The notes: generated from the sequence alone by a model not told the origin. A DNA stretch of 64,000 bases from JABFSM01 sp052389555 (GCA_052389555.1 JBQTHV010000108.1:1-64000); one strand, 5' to 3'; shown: positions 16,128-25,308, numbered from the stretch's first letter. Translations and numbers: made by a program.

Positions 16128-16856
16128 ATGAGCGACACCCCCAATCTGAGCATCTTCCTCGCGGTCCTCGGCGGATTGCTGAGCTTCTTGTCGCCATGCG
16201 TGCTGCCGCTGGTCCCTTCGTATCTCGGGTTCGTGACCGGATTCACCTTCGACGAAATGGCAAATCGGCGTCGAATCGCGATGGTTCACGCCGTTCTGTT
16301 CGTCTCCGGGTTCACGCTGGTCTTCATGTTGTTCGGGGCAAGTGCCACCGCGCTCGGCCGGTCCTTGAAGTACTACGAGGTCTGGATCCAGCGGATCGGC
16401 GGTGTGCTGATCATGCTATTCGGTCTCTATTGCCTCGGAGTTCTGCGGCTGTCGTTTCTGGATCGGGACGCGCGGCTGCATCTCGATCGCAAACCGGTTG
16501 GCTACCTTGGCTCGGTGCTGGTGGGCATGGCCTTCGCGGCGGGATGGACACCGTGCATCGGTCCCATCCTCGGAGGGATCCTGGGACTCGCGGCCACCCA
16601 GGAAAGCCTGTCCCGGGGCGTGGTTCTGCTCGGCGCCTATTCGTTCGGCCTCGCCATACCGTTTCTGGTAGCGGCCTATGCGGTCGAGGCGTTCCTCGAC
16701 TGGTTCCAGCGATTCCGCCGCCACGTGCGCTGGATCCAGCGCGTGAGCGGCGTTTTGCTCCTGTTGGTCGGGTTTCTGCTTGCGACCGGTCAGTTCACTC
16801 GGCTCGCGAGCTGGCTGCAGGCGCTGACCCCGGGGTTCCTGCGTAACTGGCTGTAG
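16128..16856 (+). CDS. ccdA: Cytochrome c biogenesis protein CcdA
   Basis: 242 residues, six predicted transmembrane helices. Moves reducing equivalents from cytoplasmic thioredoxin across the inner membrane. The redox cysteines sit in the expected places: Cys24 in LLSFLSPCVLPLVPSYL and about Cys143 in AGWTPCIGPILG. This is the DsbD-transmembrane-domain-only form. No thioredoxin-fold partner is adjacent here, unlike the second CcdA at 59968. It is followed at once by an inverted ATTGGCT array that would form a hairpin at the 3' end of the message. Confidence 0.9.
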   Translation: MSDTPNLSIFLAVLGGLLSFLSPCVLPLVPSYLGFVTGFTFDEMANRRRIAMVHAVLFVSGFTLVFMLFGASATALGRSLKYYEVWIQRIGGVLIMLFGLYCLGVLRLSFLDRDARLHLDRKPVGYLGSVLVGMAFAAGWTPCIGPILGGILGLAATQESLSRGVVLLGAYSFGLAIPFLVAAYAVEAFLDWFQRFRRHVRWIQRVSGVLLLLVGFLLATGQFTRLASWLQALTPGFLRNWL

Positions 16857-16965
16857 GCTATTGGCTATTGGCTATTGGATGTCCCGTGAGCGGGTGGGAA
16901 CCTCGGTTGCGGCTCGCGCCCGTGCATCGCCCTATCCAATAGCCGATAGCCAATAGCCAATAGCC
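16856..16965. repeat. Inverted pair of heptamer arrays (GCTATTG), hairpin
   Basis: Left arm 16856-16878 has three GCTATTG heptamers; right arm 16936-16965 has four units of the complement. The last 23 bases of the right arm match the reverse complement of the left arm at 22 of 23 positions. The loop is about 57 bases. It lies directly after the ccdA stop and before the lipoprotein gene, so a transcription-stop role is plausible. Confidence 0.85.
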
Positions 16966-17038
16966 CCACCCCGTGCCAACAACCGCCCTGCCCACGTCTC
17001 CCTTAAGAGACCCCATGTCCAATACTGGGAGGATTGCA

Positions 17039-17836
17039 ATGCGGATTGTTGCGTTTGCGCTCGTAGGTATGGTGGCGGTGGCGGGATGTCGTCGGGGTGA
17101 CCAGTACGCGGCCACCGACACCACGGCGCGCGATATTCAGCTGCCGAATGCTGACACGACGCTATCGTTCGGAGATCGACCGGTAGCTCCGGCCCCCGCG
17201 CCGGCTCCGGCCACACCCACACCGAGGCCAACGGCGCCTGCACCTCGGCCGCCAGCGGCCGCACCGGCTCCGGCACCGGCGCCGCCCGCTCCTGCACCGG
17301 CGCCGAGAGCAGCGCCCCGGCTCGAGGCAGGGGCGACCATCGAGGCGCGAGCCACGCGCGAGATCACGTCGAAGGTGAACAAGGCGGGTGAGATGTTCAC
17401 GGCCCGCATCAGTGACGCCGTCACCGGAGCCGATGGGCGAATGGTCATCCCGGCCGGCTCCGAGGTCACCATGACCATCGTGGATATCAAGCCGGCCCCG
17501 AACAAGGGTGCGAAGGACGGCACCCTGGTGCTCCGCGCCACCAGCGTCACGATCAACGGGAAGTCCCATCCGCTCGATGCGGAGGTGACCTACGTTGAGC
17601 ACACGCTCAAGGGCAGAGGCGTCGGGACTGCCGAGGCAGCCAAGGTTGGTGTCGGCGCTGCCGCCGGTGCCATTATCGGCAAAGTGATCGGCGGCGGAGC
17701 GGGCGCCGCTGCCGGTGCCGTGACCGGCGCCGCGGCGGGAGCCGCCGTTGCCGTGGAGACCGCTGATCGCGACGTGGTGATCCCGTCCGGCGGGCTTATC
17801 CGGATCTCGTTGCGCTCTCCGTTGATCGCGGACTAA
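17039..17836 (+). CDS. Glycine-zipper lipoprotein with Pro/Ala-rich linker
   Basis: 265 residues from ATG 17039, chosen because it follows GGGAGGA (17027-17033) and begins a lipoprotein signal (MRIVAFALVGMVAVAGC, Cys17). An upstream ATG at 17015 would add an unusual leader. After the lipobox come ~60 residues of Pro/Ala repeats, a beta-rich domain (TSKVNKAGEMFTARISDAV, IPAGSEVTMTIVDI) and a glycine zipper (GVGAAAGAIIGKVIGGGAGA). The zipper suggests membrane association; the linker may span peptidoglycan. Function unknown. Its stop codon overlaps that of the convergent ggt gene by three bases. Confidence 0.75.
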   Translation: MRIVAFALVGMVAVAGCRRGDQYAATDTTARDIQLPNADTTLSFGDRPVAPAPAPAPATPTPRPTAPAPRPPAAAPAPAPAPPAPAPAPRAAPRLEAGATIEARATREITSKVNKAGEMFTARISDAVTGADGRMVIPAGSEVTMTIVDIKPAPNKGAKDGTLVLRATSVTINGKSHPLDAEVTYVEHTLKGRGVGTAEAAKVGVGAAAGAIIGKVIGGGAGAAAGAVTGAAAGAAVAVETADRDVVIPSGGLIRISLRSPLIAD

Positions 17837-19560
17837 TACCCGGCGCCACCCCCGCCCCGACGGGGGTCGCTCACACCTTGCCAGCCCTGGGGAACGCGGA
17901 TGATGGCCGCCACGTCTCCCCAGGGTGCTCCTTCAATCACCGAATGTCCCATCTGTCTCAGGCTGTCGAGCACAGCCCGACCGAATCCGTTCCGCTCAAC
18001 CCGGATAGTGTCGGGCAGTGCCTGATGATGGAGCCGTGGCGCCGTCACCGCATTGGCGAGCGTCATCCGGTGGTCAATCACGTTGGAGATCACGTGATAA
18101 ACCATTGTGATGATGCGCGGCCCTCCTGGCGTACCCGCAACCATCAGCAGGCGCCCTTGGGGATCCAGCACGATGCTAGGGGTCATCGCCGACAACATGC
18201 GCTTGCCGGGCGCGATCGCGTTCGCCTCGCCCTGGACCAGGCCGTACATGTTGGGTCTGCCGGGCGCCGTCGCGAAGTCATCCATCTCGTCGTTGAGGAG
18301 GAACCCCGCCCCGGTCACCGTGACGGCTGACCCATAGCTGTTGTTCAGGGTCGTGGTGCAGCTCACCGCATTGCCGTCTGCATCGACGACCGAGTAGTGG
18401 GTCGTCGACGATCCGCGTGGCGCGCTGGCGGTGAATCGAGGGGTCGGGGTCGCCCGAGCGGGATCGATCTGCATTCGCAGGCTGTCGGCGTGCTCCTTGG
18501 AGATCAGACGCTCGATCGGAGCGGTGACGAAGGCGGGATCGCCGAGATAGTGATTGCGGTCCATGAAGGCCCGGCGCATCGCTTCCGCCTCACGGTGGAG
18601 CAGGGCAGTCGACCCGAAGGGCGGCAGCGGTGACCATCCCTCCATGATGTTGAGGATTTCCGCGATCGTCACGCCGCCCGAGCTGGACGGCGGCATCGAA
18701 TAGATGGTGTGGTCCCGATAGCGAATGAGCACAGGCTCCCGCCAGATCGCCCGGTAGTTCGCCAGGTCTTCGCGGGTTATGATCCCGCCGCTCCGCTCCA
18801 TCTCGCGGACGATGAGTTCCGCGACCCGCCCCCGGTAGAATCCGGCCGCTCCCTGGCCACGGATGGCGAGGAGTGTCCGAGCCAGGTCGGGCTGCCGGAG
18901 CCGGCTTCCCGGTGCCGGCGCGGGTCCACCGGGCAGGAACTGCTGACGTGAGGCGGGAAAGAGATAGAGCCGGTTGCGGTCGGAATCGATCGAAGCGCTG
19001 CGGAAGGAATCGACCACGAATCCGTCGCGGGCCAGCGCAACGGCAGGATCGATGACCGTGCGGAACGGCAGCTTCCCATAGCGGCGATGGGCCTCGACCA
19101 AACCCGCCACCGACCCCGGCACGCCCGCCGAGAGTGCCCCGGTGATGCTCAGCTCGGTGGGGTTCCCGCGGCGGTTGAGATACAGGTCGCGAGTGGCGCG
19201 GCCGGGTGCGATCTCGCGGTAATCGAGAGCCTGGACCTTCCCGTCGGCGGTGCGAATCACCATGAACCCGCCGCCCCCGATATTGCCGGCCTCGGGATGA
19301 ACGACCGCCAGCGCAAAGCCGACCGCGACAGCGGCATCGACGGCGTTGCCGCCGCGCTGGAGGATCTCGCGGCCTACTTCGCTCGCGATGGGACTGCCCG
19401 AGACAACCATGGCGCGGGGTGCCTCAGTGACGCGGGCTCGGCCCGCGAGCGGCCAGGTAGGCTCCCCGCGTGGTGCGGGGCCCTGAGCGGGAGCGGCGCT
19501 GATCGGAATGATCCCCAGGAGGATCGATCCGAGGAATCGGAGATGACGGAGAGTGGTCAT
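17833..19560 (-). CDS. ggt: Gamma-glutamyltransferase
   Basis: 575 residues with an N-terminal signal peptide (FLGSILLGIIPISAAPA), so periplasmic or secreted. Cleaves gamma-glutamyl bonds such as glutathione. It is an Ntn hydrolase that cleaves itself before a Thr: the motif SSTTHYSVVD with the nucleophile around residue 386-387 is present, as are GNIGGGGFMV, MPPSSSGGV, FLLNDEMDDF and GTPGGPRI. Length is normal for the family. It diverges from murQ with overlapping upstream sequence; its ATG lies 23 bases from the murQ start, so the two promoters must overlap coding DNA. A functional link with murein peptide salvage is possible but inferred. Confidence 0.95.
   Translation of the reverse strand: MTTLRHLRFLGSILLGIIPISAAPAQGPAPRGEPTWPLAGRARVTEAPRAMVVSGSPIASEVGREILQRGGNAVDAAVAVGFALAVVHPEAGNIGGGGFMVIRTADGKVQALDYREIAPGRATRDLYLNRRGNPTELSITGALSAGVPGSVAGLVEAHRRYGKLPFRTVIDPAVALARDGFVVDSFRSASIDSDRNRLYLFPASRQQFLPGGPAPAPGSRLRQPDLARTLLAIRGQGAAGFYRGRVAELIVREMERSGGIITREDLANYRAIWREPVLIRYRDHTIYSMPPSSSGGVTIAEILNIMEGWSPLPPFGSTALLHREAEAMRRAFMDRNHYLGDPAFVTAPIERLISKEHADSLRMQIDPARATPTPRFTASAPRGSSTTHYSVVDADGNAVSCTTTLNNSYGSAVTVTGAGFLLNDEMDDFATAPGRPNMYGLVQGEANAIAPGKRMLSAMTPSIVLDPQGRLLMVAGTPGGPRIITMVYHVISNVIDHRMTLANAVTAPRLHHQALPDTIRVERNGFGRAVLDSLRQMGHSVIEGAPWGDVAAIIRVPQGWQGVSDPRRGGGGAGY
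17848..17867. terminator. GC stem in the 3' end of ggt
   Basis: ACCCCCG (17848-17854) and CGGGGGT (17861-17867) form a perfect 7-bp stem with a 6-base loop. It is just past the lipoprotein stop but inside the last codons of ggt, which it forces to encode a Gly-rich tail. A candidate shared terminator. Confidence 0.5.
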
Positions 19561-19582
19561 ACCCGTAATTTACCCGGCACCC

Positions 19583-20524
19583 ATGGACTCCCCTTCCTCG
19601 CGGCAGCCGTCCCCTCCGCTTCGAGTCACCGAACGCCGCAATCCGCGCACCGCCAATATCGACATCGCGACTCCGCTCGAGATCGTCGATCTGATCGCGC
19701 GGGAGGATGCCGGCGTGTCCGCGGCAGTCGCGAGCGCGCGGCTCGAGATCGCCCGTGCCATGGAGCTGATCGAGGCGTCGTTCCGGACGGGCGGCCGGCT
19801 GATCTACGTCGGTGCCGGTACCAGCGGACGGCTCGGCGTGCTCGACGCGGCGGAGTGCCCCCCGACGTTCGGTACGACGCCGGAGATGGTGGTCGGCATC
19901 ATTGCCGGCGGGCGCGAGGCCCTAACCCGCTCGGTCGAAGGCGCGGAGGACGATGCCGCGGCCGGTGCCGCGGTGATGGATGAGCACGGGGTGGGCTCGT
20001 CGGATACCCTCGTGGGCATCGCGACCAGCGGGACGACCCCGTATGTCCGCGCCGCGCTGCTCCAGGCCAGGGCCCGCGGGGCCCGGACCGTGTTCCTAAC
20101 CTGCGTGGAGCCTCCCGAGGGCATCCGGGACGCCTGCGACGTCACCATCGCGGTGCTCACGGGCCCGGAAGTGGTGACCGGTTCGACTCGCATGAAGGCG
20201 GGCACGGCCACGAAGCTCGTGCTCAACACCCTCACCACCGGTGCCCTGGTGCGGCTCGGCAAGACCTACGGCAACCTGATGGTGGACCTGCAGGCCTGGA
20301 ATCAGAAGCTGACCGATCGCGGTGAGCGGATCGTGATGGCCGTGACCTCCGTGGATCGCGACGCCGCACGTGCGGCCATCGCCGCGGCGAGCGGATGGGT
20401 GCGTACCGCGATCGTGATGGTTCGGCGGGGCTGCTCGCGCGAGGAGGCCGAAGCGCTGCTCCAGGCCAACGACAACCATCTCCGCCCAATTCTGGGAGAA
20501 CCGCCGCCTATCGGTCCGGAATGA
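19583..20524 (+). CDS. murQ: N-acetylmuramic acid 6-phosphate etherase
   Basis: 313 residues. Splits the lactyl ether of MurNAc-6-phosphate to give GlcNAc-6-phosphate and D-lactate in the cytoplasm. SIS-fold sugar-binding elements are clear: LIYVGAGTSGRLGVLDAAEC, GIATSGTTPYV, GSTRMKAGTATK and the C-terminal UBA-like helix (REEAEALLQANDNHLRP). ATG 19583 was chosen over an in-frame start at 19553 that lies inside the divergent ggt gene. First gene of a tight operon with anmK, nagZ and a symporter. Two CCTAAC copies fall inside (19921 encoding Leu-Thr-Arg; 20095 is the variant CCTAACCTG). Confidence 0.95.
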   Translation: MDSPSSRQPSPPLRVTERRNPRTANIDIATPLEIVDLIAREDAGVSAAVASARLEIARAMELIEASFRTGGRLIYVGAGTSGRLGVLDAAECPPTFGTTPEMVVGIIAGGREALTRSVEGAEDDAAAGAAVMDEHGVGSSDTLVGIATSGTTPYVRAALLQARARGARTVFLTCVEPPEGIRDACDVTIAVLTGPEVVTGSTRMKAGTATKLVLNTLTTGALVRLGKTYGNLMVDLQAWNQKLTDRGERIVMAVTSVDRDAARAAIAAASGWVRTAIVMVRRGCSREEAEALLQANDNHLRPILGEPPPIGPE

Positions 20525-21690
20525 CCAGCCGTCCTGCCTTCCCGCCGTCCTGCATGACCAGCGGTCCTGCCGTCCCACCGTCCAGCCGTCCGGCGACCGG
20601 GATCGGTCTCATGTCCGGCACCTCCCTCGACGGTATGGACGCCGCGCTGGTGCGGTTCACCGGACCCACCCATGCCGAGCTGGTTGGTTTTGCCCACCGC
20701 CCCTATCACCCGGAGGAGCGGCGGGAGATCGAGGAGGCCATCGAGCGGCAGGTCGGCGGTGCGCGGCGCCTCGCGCATCTCCACGCGCGACTCGGCGAGT
20801 GGGCGGTGGAGGCCGTCGAGGAGGTCCTAACCCGCTCACGCTTCACCGCGCAGGGCCTCGACTTCATTGCCTTTCATGGCCAGACCGTGTGGCACGAGCC
20901 GCCGCTGGTCACGTTGCAGCTTGGCGAACCGGCCTGGCTGGCCGAACGGTTCGGCGTGCGGGTGGTGTCCGGGTTCCGGGGCCGGGACCTCGCGGCCGGA
21001 GGCGAAGGGGCCCCGCTCGTCCCCATGGCCGATGTGCTCCTGTTCGGCGCCGAGCAGGGTCCCCGGATTCTGCTCAACCTGGGCGGCATGGCAAACCTGA
21101 CGTACGTGCTGCGCCGAGCGGTAGAGGACGGCGCGTTTGCCTTCGACACCGGGCCAGGGATGGCGGTGATCGATGGGGTCGCGCGGCTGGTTGACCCGTC
21201 GCTTCCATTCGATCTCGACGGGGCGCTCGCTCGCTCGGGTCATCCGGACGAAGCCGTGTTGGGGGAGTTGCTGGCCGACCCCTTCTTCGCTCAAGAGCCG
21301 CCCAAGAGCACCGGGCGGGAGCGGTTCGGCACCGCTTACGCGCAACGCCTTTATGGGCGTCTCGGCAGCAATGCGGTGGTGACAGCGGTGGAGCTGACTG
21401 CCCGGTCGATTGCCCACGCGCTCGAAGCGTGGACTCCGGCCGGAGTGGAAGTCGTCGCGTCTGGCGGTGGCTGCCGGCATCCCATCCTCTGGAGCGCGCT
21501 CGCCGATCGGCTGTCGCGCCAGGGCCGGTCCCTTCGGCCGTTCGACCAGCTCTTCTTTCCCGGGGAAGCGAAGGAAGCAGTGGCGTTCGCCCTGCTTGGC
21601 TATCTCACCATTCACGGACAGCCCGGGAATCTCCCCGCCGCTACCGGCGCCCGAGGGCCTCGCGTGTTAGGAGTGATCACTCCTCCGTGA
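20521..21690 (+). CDS. anmK: Anhydro-N-acetylmuramic acid kinase
   Basis: 389 residues from ATG 20521 (ATGA overlap with murQ). Phosphorylates 1,6-anhydroMurNAc to MurNAc-6-P, the MurQ substrate. Diagnostic: GIGLMSGTSLDGMDAALV, FHGQTVWHEP, GFRGRDLAAGGEGAPLVP, NLGGMANLTY, DTGPGMAVID and a C-terminal ASGGGCRHP. The first ~30 residues before the conserved start are a repeat-encoded Ser/Pro-rich leader; an internal Met (20554) could be the real start. Sits between murQ and nagZ, giving the full anhydro-muropeptide route in one operon. Confidence 0.95.
   Translation: MTSRPAFPPSCMTSGPAVPPSSRPATGIGLMSGTSLDGMDAALVRFTGPTHAELVGFAHRPYHPEERREIEEAIERQVGGARRLAHLHARLGEWAVEAVEEVLTRSRFTAQGLDFIAFHGQTVWHEPPLVTLQLGEPAWLAERFGVRVVSGFRGRDLAAGGEGAPLVPMADVLLFGAEQGPRILLNLGGMANLTYVLRRAVEDGAFAFDTGPGMAVIDGVARLVDPSLPFDLDGALARSGHPDEAVLGELLADPFFAQEPPKSTGRERFGTAYAQRLYGRLGSNAVVTAVELTARSIAHALEAWTPAGVEVVASGGGCRHPILWSALADRLSRQGRSLRPFDQLFFPGEAKEAVAFALLGYLTIHGQPGNLPAATGARGPRVLGVITPP
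20524..20592. repeat. Octamer array (CCGTCC/CAGCCGTC type) in 5' end of anmK
   Basis: Units such as CAGCCGTCCTG, CCGCCGTCCTG, CAGCGGTCCTG and CAGCCGTCC run from the murQ stop into the anmK conserved start and encode its variable leader. Confidence 0.75.
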
Positions 21691-23102
21691 CGCCCGGTCG
21701 CCTGGTTTTTCCGGCGCTCCGCTGGCGCGAGGAGACCGGCTTCGCCCATGAGGAAGACGCGATGGAGCGGGCGCTCGGCTTCGGCACCGGGGGATTCATC
21801 CTGTTCGGCGGGACCCGGGAGACCGTGGCCGAGCTCACCGCCCGATTGCGCCGAGCGGCCGGCCGCCCGCTGCTCTTTGCCGCCGATCTGGAGCGCGGGC
21901 CGGGCCAGCAGGTGCGCGGCCTGGACGAGTTGCCGCCACCCATGGCGCTCGCGTCGCTCGGCGATGCCGCCGTGCTGCGCGGGGCCGGCGTGCTAACGGG
22001 CCTCGAGGCGCTCTCGGTGGGCATCAATTGGGTGCTTGCCCCCGTCGCCGATCTCGACATCGAGCCCGAGAATCCGATCGTGCAAACCCGTGCCTTTGGC
22101 GACGACCCGGCGGGAACCGCTGCTGCGGTGGCGGCGTGGATCGTGGGCTGCGAAGCGGCCGGCGCTCTGGCGTGCGGGAAGCACTTTCCCGGCCATGGCC
22201 GGACCTGCCGCGATTCGCATCTCGAGCTGCCGGTCGTCACCGCCGATGCTACCACCCTGCGCGGCACCGATTTGGAGCCGTTTCGGGCCGCCATTGGGGC
22301 GGGGGTGAGCACAATGATGACCGCCCACGTGGCCTATCCGGCGCTGGATCCGAGCGGCGCGCCCGCGACCTTCTCGGCGCCCATCATCGAGATCCTGCGC
22401 CGCGAGCTCGGGTTCGCGGGAATCGTGGCCTCGGATGCCCTGATCATGGCAGGGGCAACCGGTCGTCCCGCGGAGCGCGCCGCGCTCGATGCGGTACGGG
22501 CTGGGGTGGATGTTCTGCTTTATCCCGATGACCCGGTAACCATTGCGGGGGCCCTGGATCGCGAATCAGGCCGAGACCCGACGGTTCGAGCCCGGGTGGA
22601 TGCCGCGCTCGAACGGTACCAGACGGCGCTGGAGGCCGTAGCGGGTGCGGAACTGGTCGAGCCGGTGCCACCCGCCGGTTCCGCCCAGGCGCTGGGCGAC
22701 TGGCTGCTCACCGCCCCGCTGCTTCGGGGCGAGTTCCCCGCCTTGCGAGCGCCGCTCGAGCTAGTGATCGTGGACGACGATCTGGCCGGGCCGGGGCCGG
22801 TCTCCCCTAACACGCAGGTCGCCGAGGCGCTCGCCGCGCGGGGGGTTCCGCTCGGACCCGGCGGCAGCCGGATCGTGCTGGCCTTCACCGAGCCGCGCGG
22901 CTACAAAGGATGGGCGGGCTTCGGCCCGGCCAGCCGGGAGGCCCTAACCCGCGCCGCTCCGGAGGCCGCCCTGGTCGTGCTCTTTGCCCATCCCCGCCAC
23001 GCGGCGGCCATCCCGGGCCGGGCGCCGATCCTCTTGGCCTGGCATCGCCAGCGGCTCATGCAGGAGGCGGTGGCCCGGCGGGTCAGCGCCGCTCTCGGGT
23101 GA
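21687..23102 (+). CDS. nagZ: Beta-N-acetylhexosaminidase, GH3 (NagZ-like)
   Basis: 471 residues from GTG 21687 (overlaps the anmK stop). Removes terminal GlcNAc from GlcNAc-anhydroMurNAc(-peptides). The NagZ signature is intact: KHFPGHG (~165) followed by the general acid/base dyad in CRDSH (~176), and the nucleophile Asp ~250 in ASDALIMAG. It is longer than the short Gram-negative NagZ, with a C-terminal domain (~330-471). No signal peptide, so the reaction is cytoplasmic and the disaccharide must be imported first. Two CCTAACNCG copies inside (22806, 22943). Confidence 0.92.
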   Translation: MTPGRLVFPALRWREETGFAHEEDAMERALGFGTGGFILFGGTRETVAELTARLRRAAGRPLLFAADLERGPGQQVRGLDELPPPMALASLGDAAVLRGAGVLTGLEALSVGINWVLAPVADLDIEPENPIVQTRAFGDDPAGTAAAVAAWIVGCEAAGALACGKHFPGHGRTCRDSHLELPVVTADATTLRGTDLEPFRAAIGAGVSTMMTAHVAYPALDPSGAPATFSAPIIEILRRELGFAGIVASDALIMAGATGRPAERAALDAVRAGVDVLLYPDDPVTIAGALDRESGRDPTVRARVDAALERYQTALEAVAGAELVEPVPPAGSAQALGDWLLTAPLLRGEFPALRAPLELVIVDDDLAGPGPVSPNTQVAEALAARGVPLGPGGSRIVLAFTEPRGYKGWAGFGPASREALTRAAPEAALVVLFAHPRHAAAIPGRAPILLAWHRQRLMQEAVARRVSAALG

Positions 23103-24736
23103 CCGCGCTCGACTGGCTGGTCGTGGCCCTGTATCTCGGGGTCACGCTCACGGTCGGCCTGCTCCTCGCCCGGCGAGGTGCGAAGAGCCTCGCCGAGTTC
23201 TTCGTCGGCGCGCGCTCGATTCCGTGGTGGCTGGCCGCCACCTCCATGGCGGCGACGACTTTCAACGTGGACACGCCGCTGTACGTGGCGGGTCGGGTGG
23301 CCCAGGCCGGCGTGGCCGGGAACTGGGAATGGTGGAGCTTCGCCTTCGCCCATGTGCTGCTCGCGGTCTTGCTGGCGAAGCTCTGGCGGCGGGCCGGCAT
23401 CCTGACCGACATGGAGCTCACCCAGCTCCGGTACGGGGGGCGGCCGGCCGCGGTGCTGCGCTCGGTCCGGGCCTTTCTCTTCGCAGTGCCGATCAACTGC
23501 ATCGGGATCGGCTACGGGATGCTCGCGATGCGAAAGGTCATCGTCGGGCTCGACCTGCTGGGCGGACTTCCCGACCTGCCGGGCGATCCTCGCCTCTGGG
23601 CGCTGCTCCCGATCGTGGTGATCGTGCTGGCGTACACGGCGGCGGCGGGTCTCTGGGGAGTCGTGGCCACCGATTTCGTCCAGTACCTGCTGGCCCTCGC
23701 CGGGGCGTTCACCGTCATGGGCTTTGCGCTCCACGAGCTCGGCGGGTTAGGGTCGATGCTGGACCGCCTTCGAGCGACGGGGCAGGGCAACCGGCTGGCG
23801 CTGGTTCCGCTGGGGTCGGAGGCCCTCGTGCCACTCTCGACGTTCCTCGGATATATCGGGATCCAGTGGTGGGCGTTCCGGAACAGCGACGGCGGCGGGA
23901 TGTTCGTCCAGCGGCTCTCCGCTACGGCCAACGAGCGGGAAGCGCGCAAGGCGGCCCATGCATTCAACGTGCTCAATTACGTCGTGCGCACCTGGCCCTG
24001 GGTCCTGGTGGGCCTCGCCGCACTGGTGGTCTTGCCGGGTCTGGCCGATCCGGAGCTTGCCTATCCGCTGCTCATGGTGCGCTATCTCCCGGCGGGTTTG
24101 CTGGGACTGGTGTTCGCGAGCCTCCTCGCCGCATTCATGTCCACGGTCTCGACTCAGGTGAACTGGGGCGCGAGTTACCTCGTCCATGACCTCTACGCGC
24201 GCTGGCGCCCGACCGGCGACGAGCGCAAGCTGCTTCGGGTCGCGCGTTGGGCGACGATCGGCATCACCCTGCTGGCTGCGATCGTGTCGTTCTTCATGGA
24301 AAGTGTGGGCACGGTCTTCCGGTTCCTGATACTGATTGGGAACGGGCCGGGGCTCGTCCTGCTGCTGCGCTGGTTCTGGTGGCGGGTGAACGCCTGGGCC
24401 GAGATCTCGGCGATGCTCGCGGGATTGGGAATCGCGCTGCTCACCTACCTTCCGCCTCTGGCGCATCTGACCTTCGGGGCTCGCCTGATGCTCACCGGGT
24501 TCGGCTCGCTGGCGGTCTGGCTGCCGGTGATGCTGCTTACCCGGCCCGAGGCGCCCGCGGTCCTGGATCGGTTCTACGCGCGAGTGAGGCCCGGAGGCGC
24601 CTGGGGGCCGGTGCGCCAGCGGGTTAGGCTCGCTCCTCTCGACGACCTGGCCGCTGATGCCCGGCGCTGGCTCCTCTGGATGGTCGTGATTCTGGGCGGC
24701 ATGCTGGGGATCGGGTGGATGCTCTTGGCTCAGTGA
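23099..24736 (+). CDS. Sodium:solute symporter family transporter
   Basis: 545 residues from GTG 23099 (overlaps the nagZ stop). Thirteen or so hydrophobic helices; the SSS family pattern is visible in AEFFVGARSIPWWLAATSMA and TTFNVDTPLYVAGR near the start and in LLAAFMSTVSTQVNWGASYL at ~345. It ends the murQ-anmK-nagZ operon, so I infer import of a murein sugar (MurNAc, anhydroMurNAc or GlcNAc-anhydroMurNAc) by sodium coupling. AmpG, the usual enterobacterial importer, belongs to a different superfamily. Substrate not provable from sequence. Two CGGGTTAGG copies inside (23743, 24620). A TAAGACGG array follows the stop. Confidence 0.85.
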   Translation: MTALDWLVVALYLGVTLTVGLLLARRGAKSLAEFFVGARSIPWWLAATSMAATTFNVDTPLYVAGRVAQAGVAGNWEWWSFAFAHVLLAVLLAKLWRRAGILTDMELTQLRYGGRPAAVLRSVRAFLFAVPINCIGIGYGMLAMRKVIVGLDLLGGLPDLPGDPRLWALLPIVVIVLAYTAAAGLWGVVATDFVQYLLALAGAFTVMGFALHELGGLGSMLDRLRATGQGNRLALVPLGSEALVPLSTFLGYIGIQWWAFRNSDGGGMFVQRLSATANEREARKAAHAFNVLNYVVRTWPWVLVGLAALVVLPGLADPELAYPLLMVRYLPAGLLGLVFASLLAAFMSTVSTQVNWGASYLVHDLYARWRPTGDERKLLRVARWATIGITLLAAIVSFFMESVGTVFRFLILIGNGPGLVLLLRWFWWRVNAWAEISAMLAGLGIALLTYLPPLAHLTFGARLMLTGFGSLAVWLPVMLLTRPEAPAVLDRFYARVRPGGAWGPVRQRVRLAPLDDLAADARRWLLWMVVILGGMLGIGWMLLAQ

Positions 24737-24737
24737 G

Positions 24738-24811
24738 ACGGGAGGACGGTAGGGCGGTAAGACGGTAAGACGGTAAGACGGTAAGACGGTAGGACGGTAG
24801 GATGAGGGTAG
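24738..24811. repeat. Octamer array (GACGGTAA), left arm of an inverted pair
   Basis: Five near-perfect GACGGTAA units flanked by GACGGTAG variants, between the symporter stop and the end of the four-helix-bundle gene. Its complement recurs at 25309-25370 on the other side of that gene. Confidence 0.9.
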
Positions 24812-24818
24812 CGTTCGG

Positions 24819-25178
24819 CTACCCCTTTCTCGCCGCCGCTTCGTAGAGGCGCCAGAGCTGCTTGCCGGCTTCGTCTCGGTTGCGCTCGATCGTTTCCCAC
24901 TCACCCCTAGCAAGAAACCCAAGATCGCGAGCTACCAGGAGGACATAGCTCAACTCCGCAGTCGACCCAATCGCCATATCGAGGAATCGACGGAACTCCC
25001 GGGGTCCTCGCTTGGCGGCTCCTTCAGCGATGTTTGAGGCGATCGAAAAGGCTGCCCGCCGGGCTTGAGTGGTCAGCCCGTAGATCTCATGTCTAGGCCA
25101 AGTCCCGGTGGCCTGGTAGACTAGCAGAACGAGTTGGTGGGACGCCTTCCATGCTCGGAGCCGCTCATAGGGTGCCAT
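24819..25178 (-). CDS. Four helix bundle protein (S23/bAvd-like)
   Basis: 119 residues. MAPYERLRAWKASHQLVLLVYQ, RRAAFSIASNIAEGAAKRGPREF and FLDMAIGSTAELSYVLLVARDL are the conserved helices of the 'four helix bundle protein' family, first known from 23S rRNA intervening sequences and related to the bAvd accessory proteins of diversity-generating retroelements. No reverse transcriptase or variable repeat is in this window, so its role is unknown; members often accompany mobile or accessory DNA. The gene has about 60% G+C on the lines I counted, lower than its neighbours, and lies between inverted octamer arrays, both suggesting transfer. Confidence 0.88.
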   Translation of the reverse strand: MAPYERLRAWKASHQLVLLVYQATGTWPRHEIYGLTTQARRAAFSIASNIAEGAAKRGPREFRRFLDMAIGSTAELSYVLLVARDLGFLARGEWETIERNRDEAGKQLWRLYEAAARKG

Positions 25179-25308
25179 GGTCCTAGCCTAGGAAGCCCGG
25201 GGGAATAACAACAACCATTTCTACCCTGGATAGGATCTTTCCTACGCCAATCGACGATCTGGCCCAAACGCCCCCCAACCGCCCCAGCGTCTCATCCGGC
25301 GGGGCACT

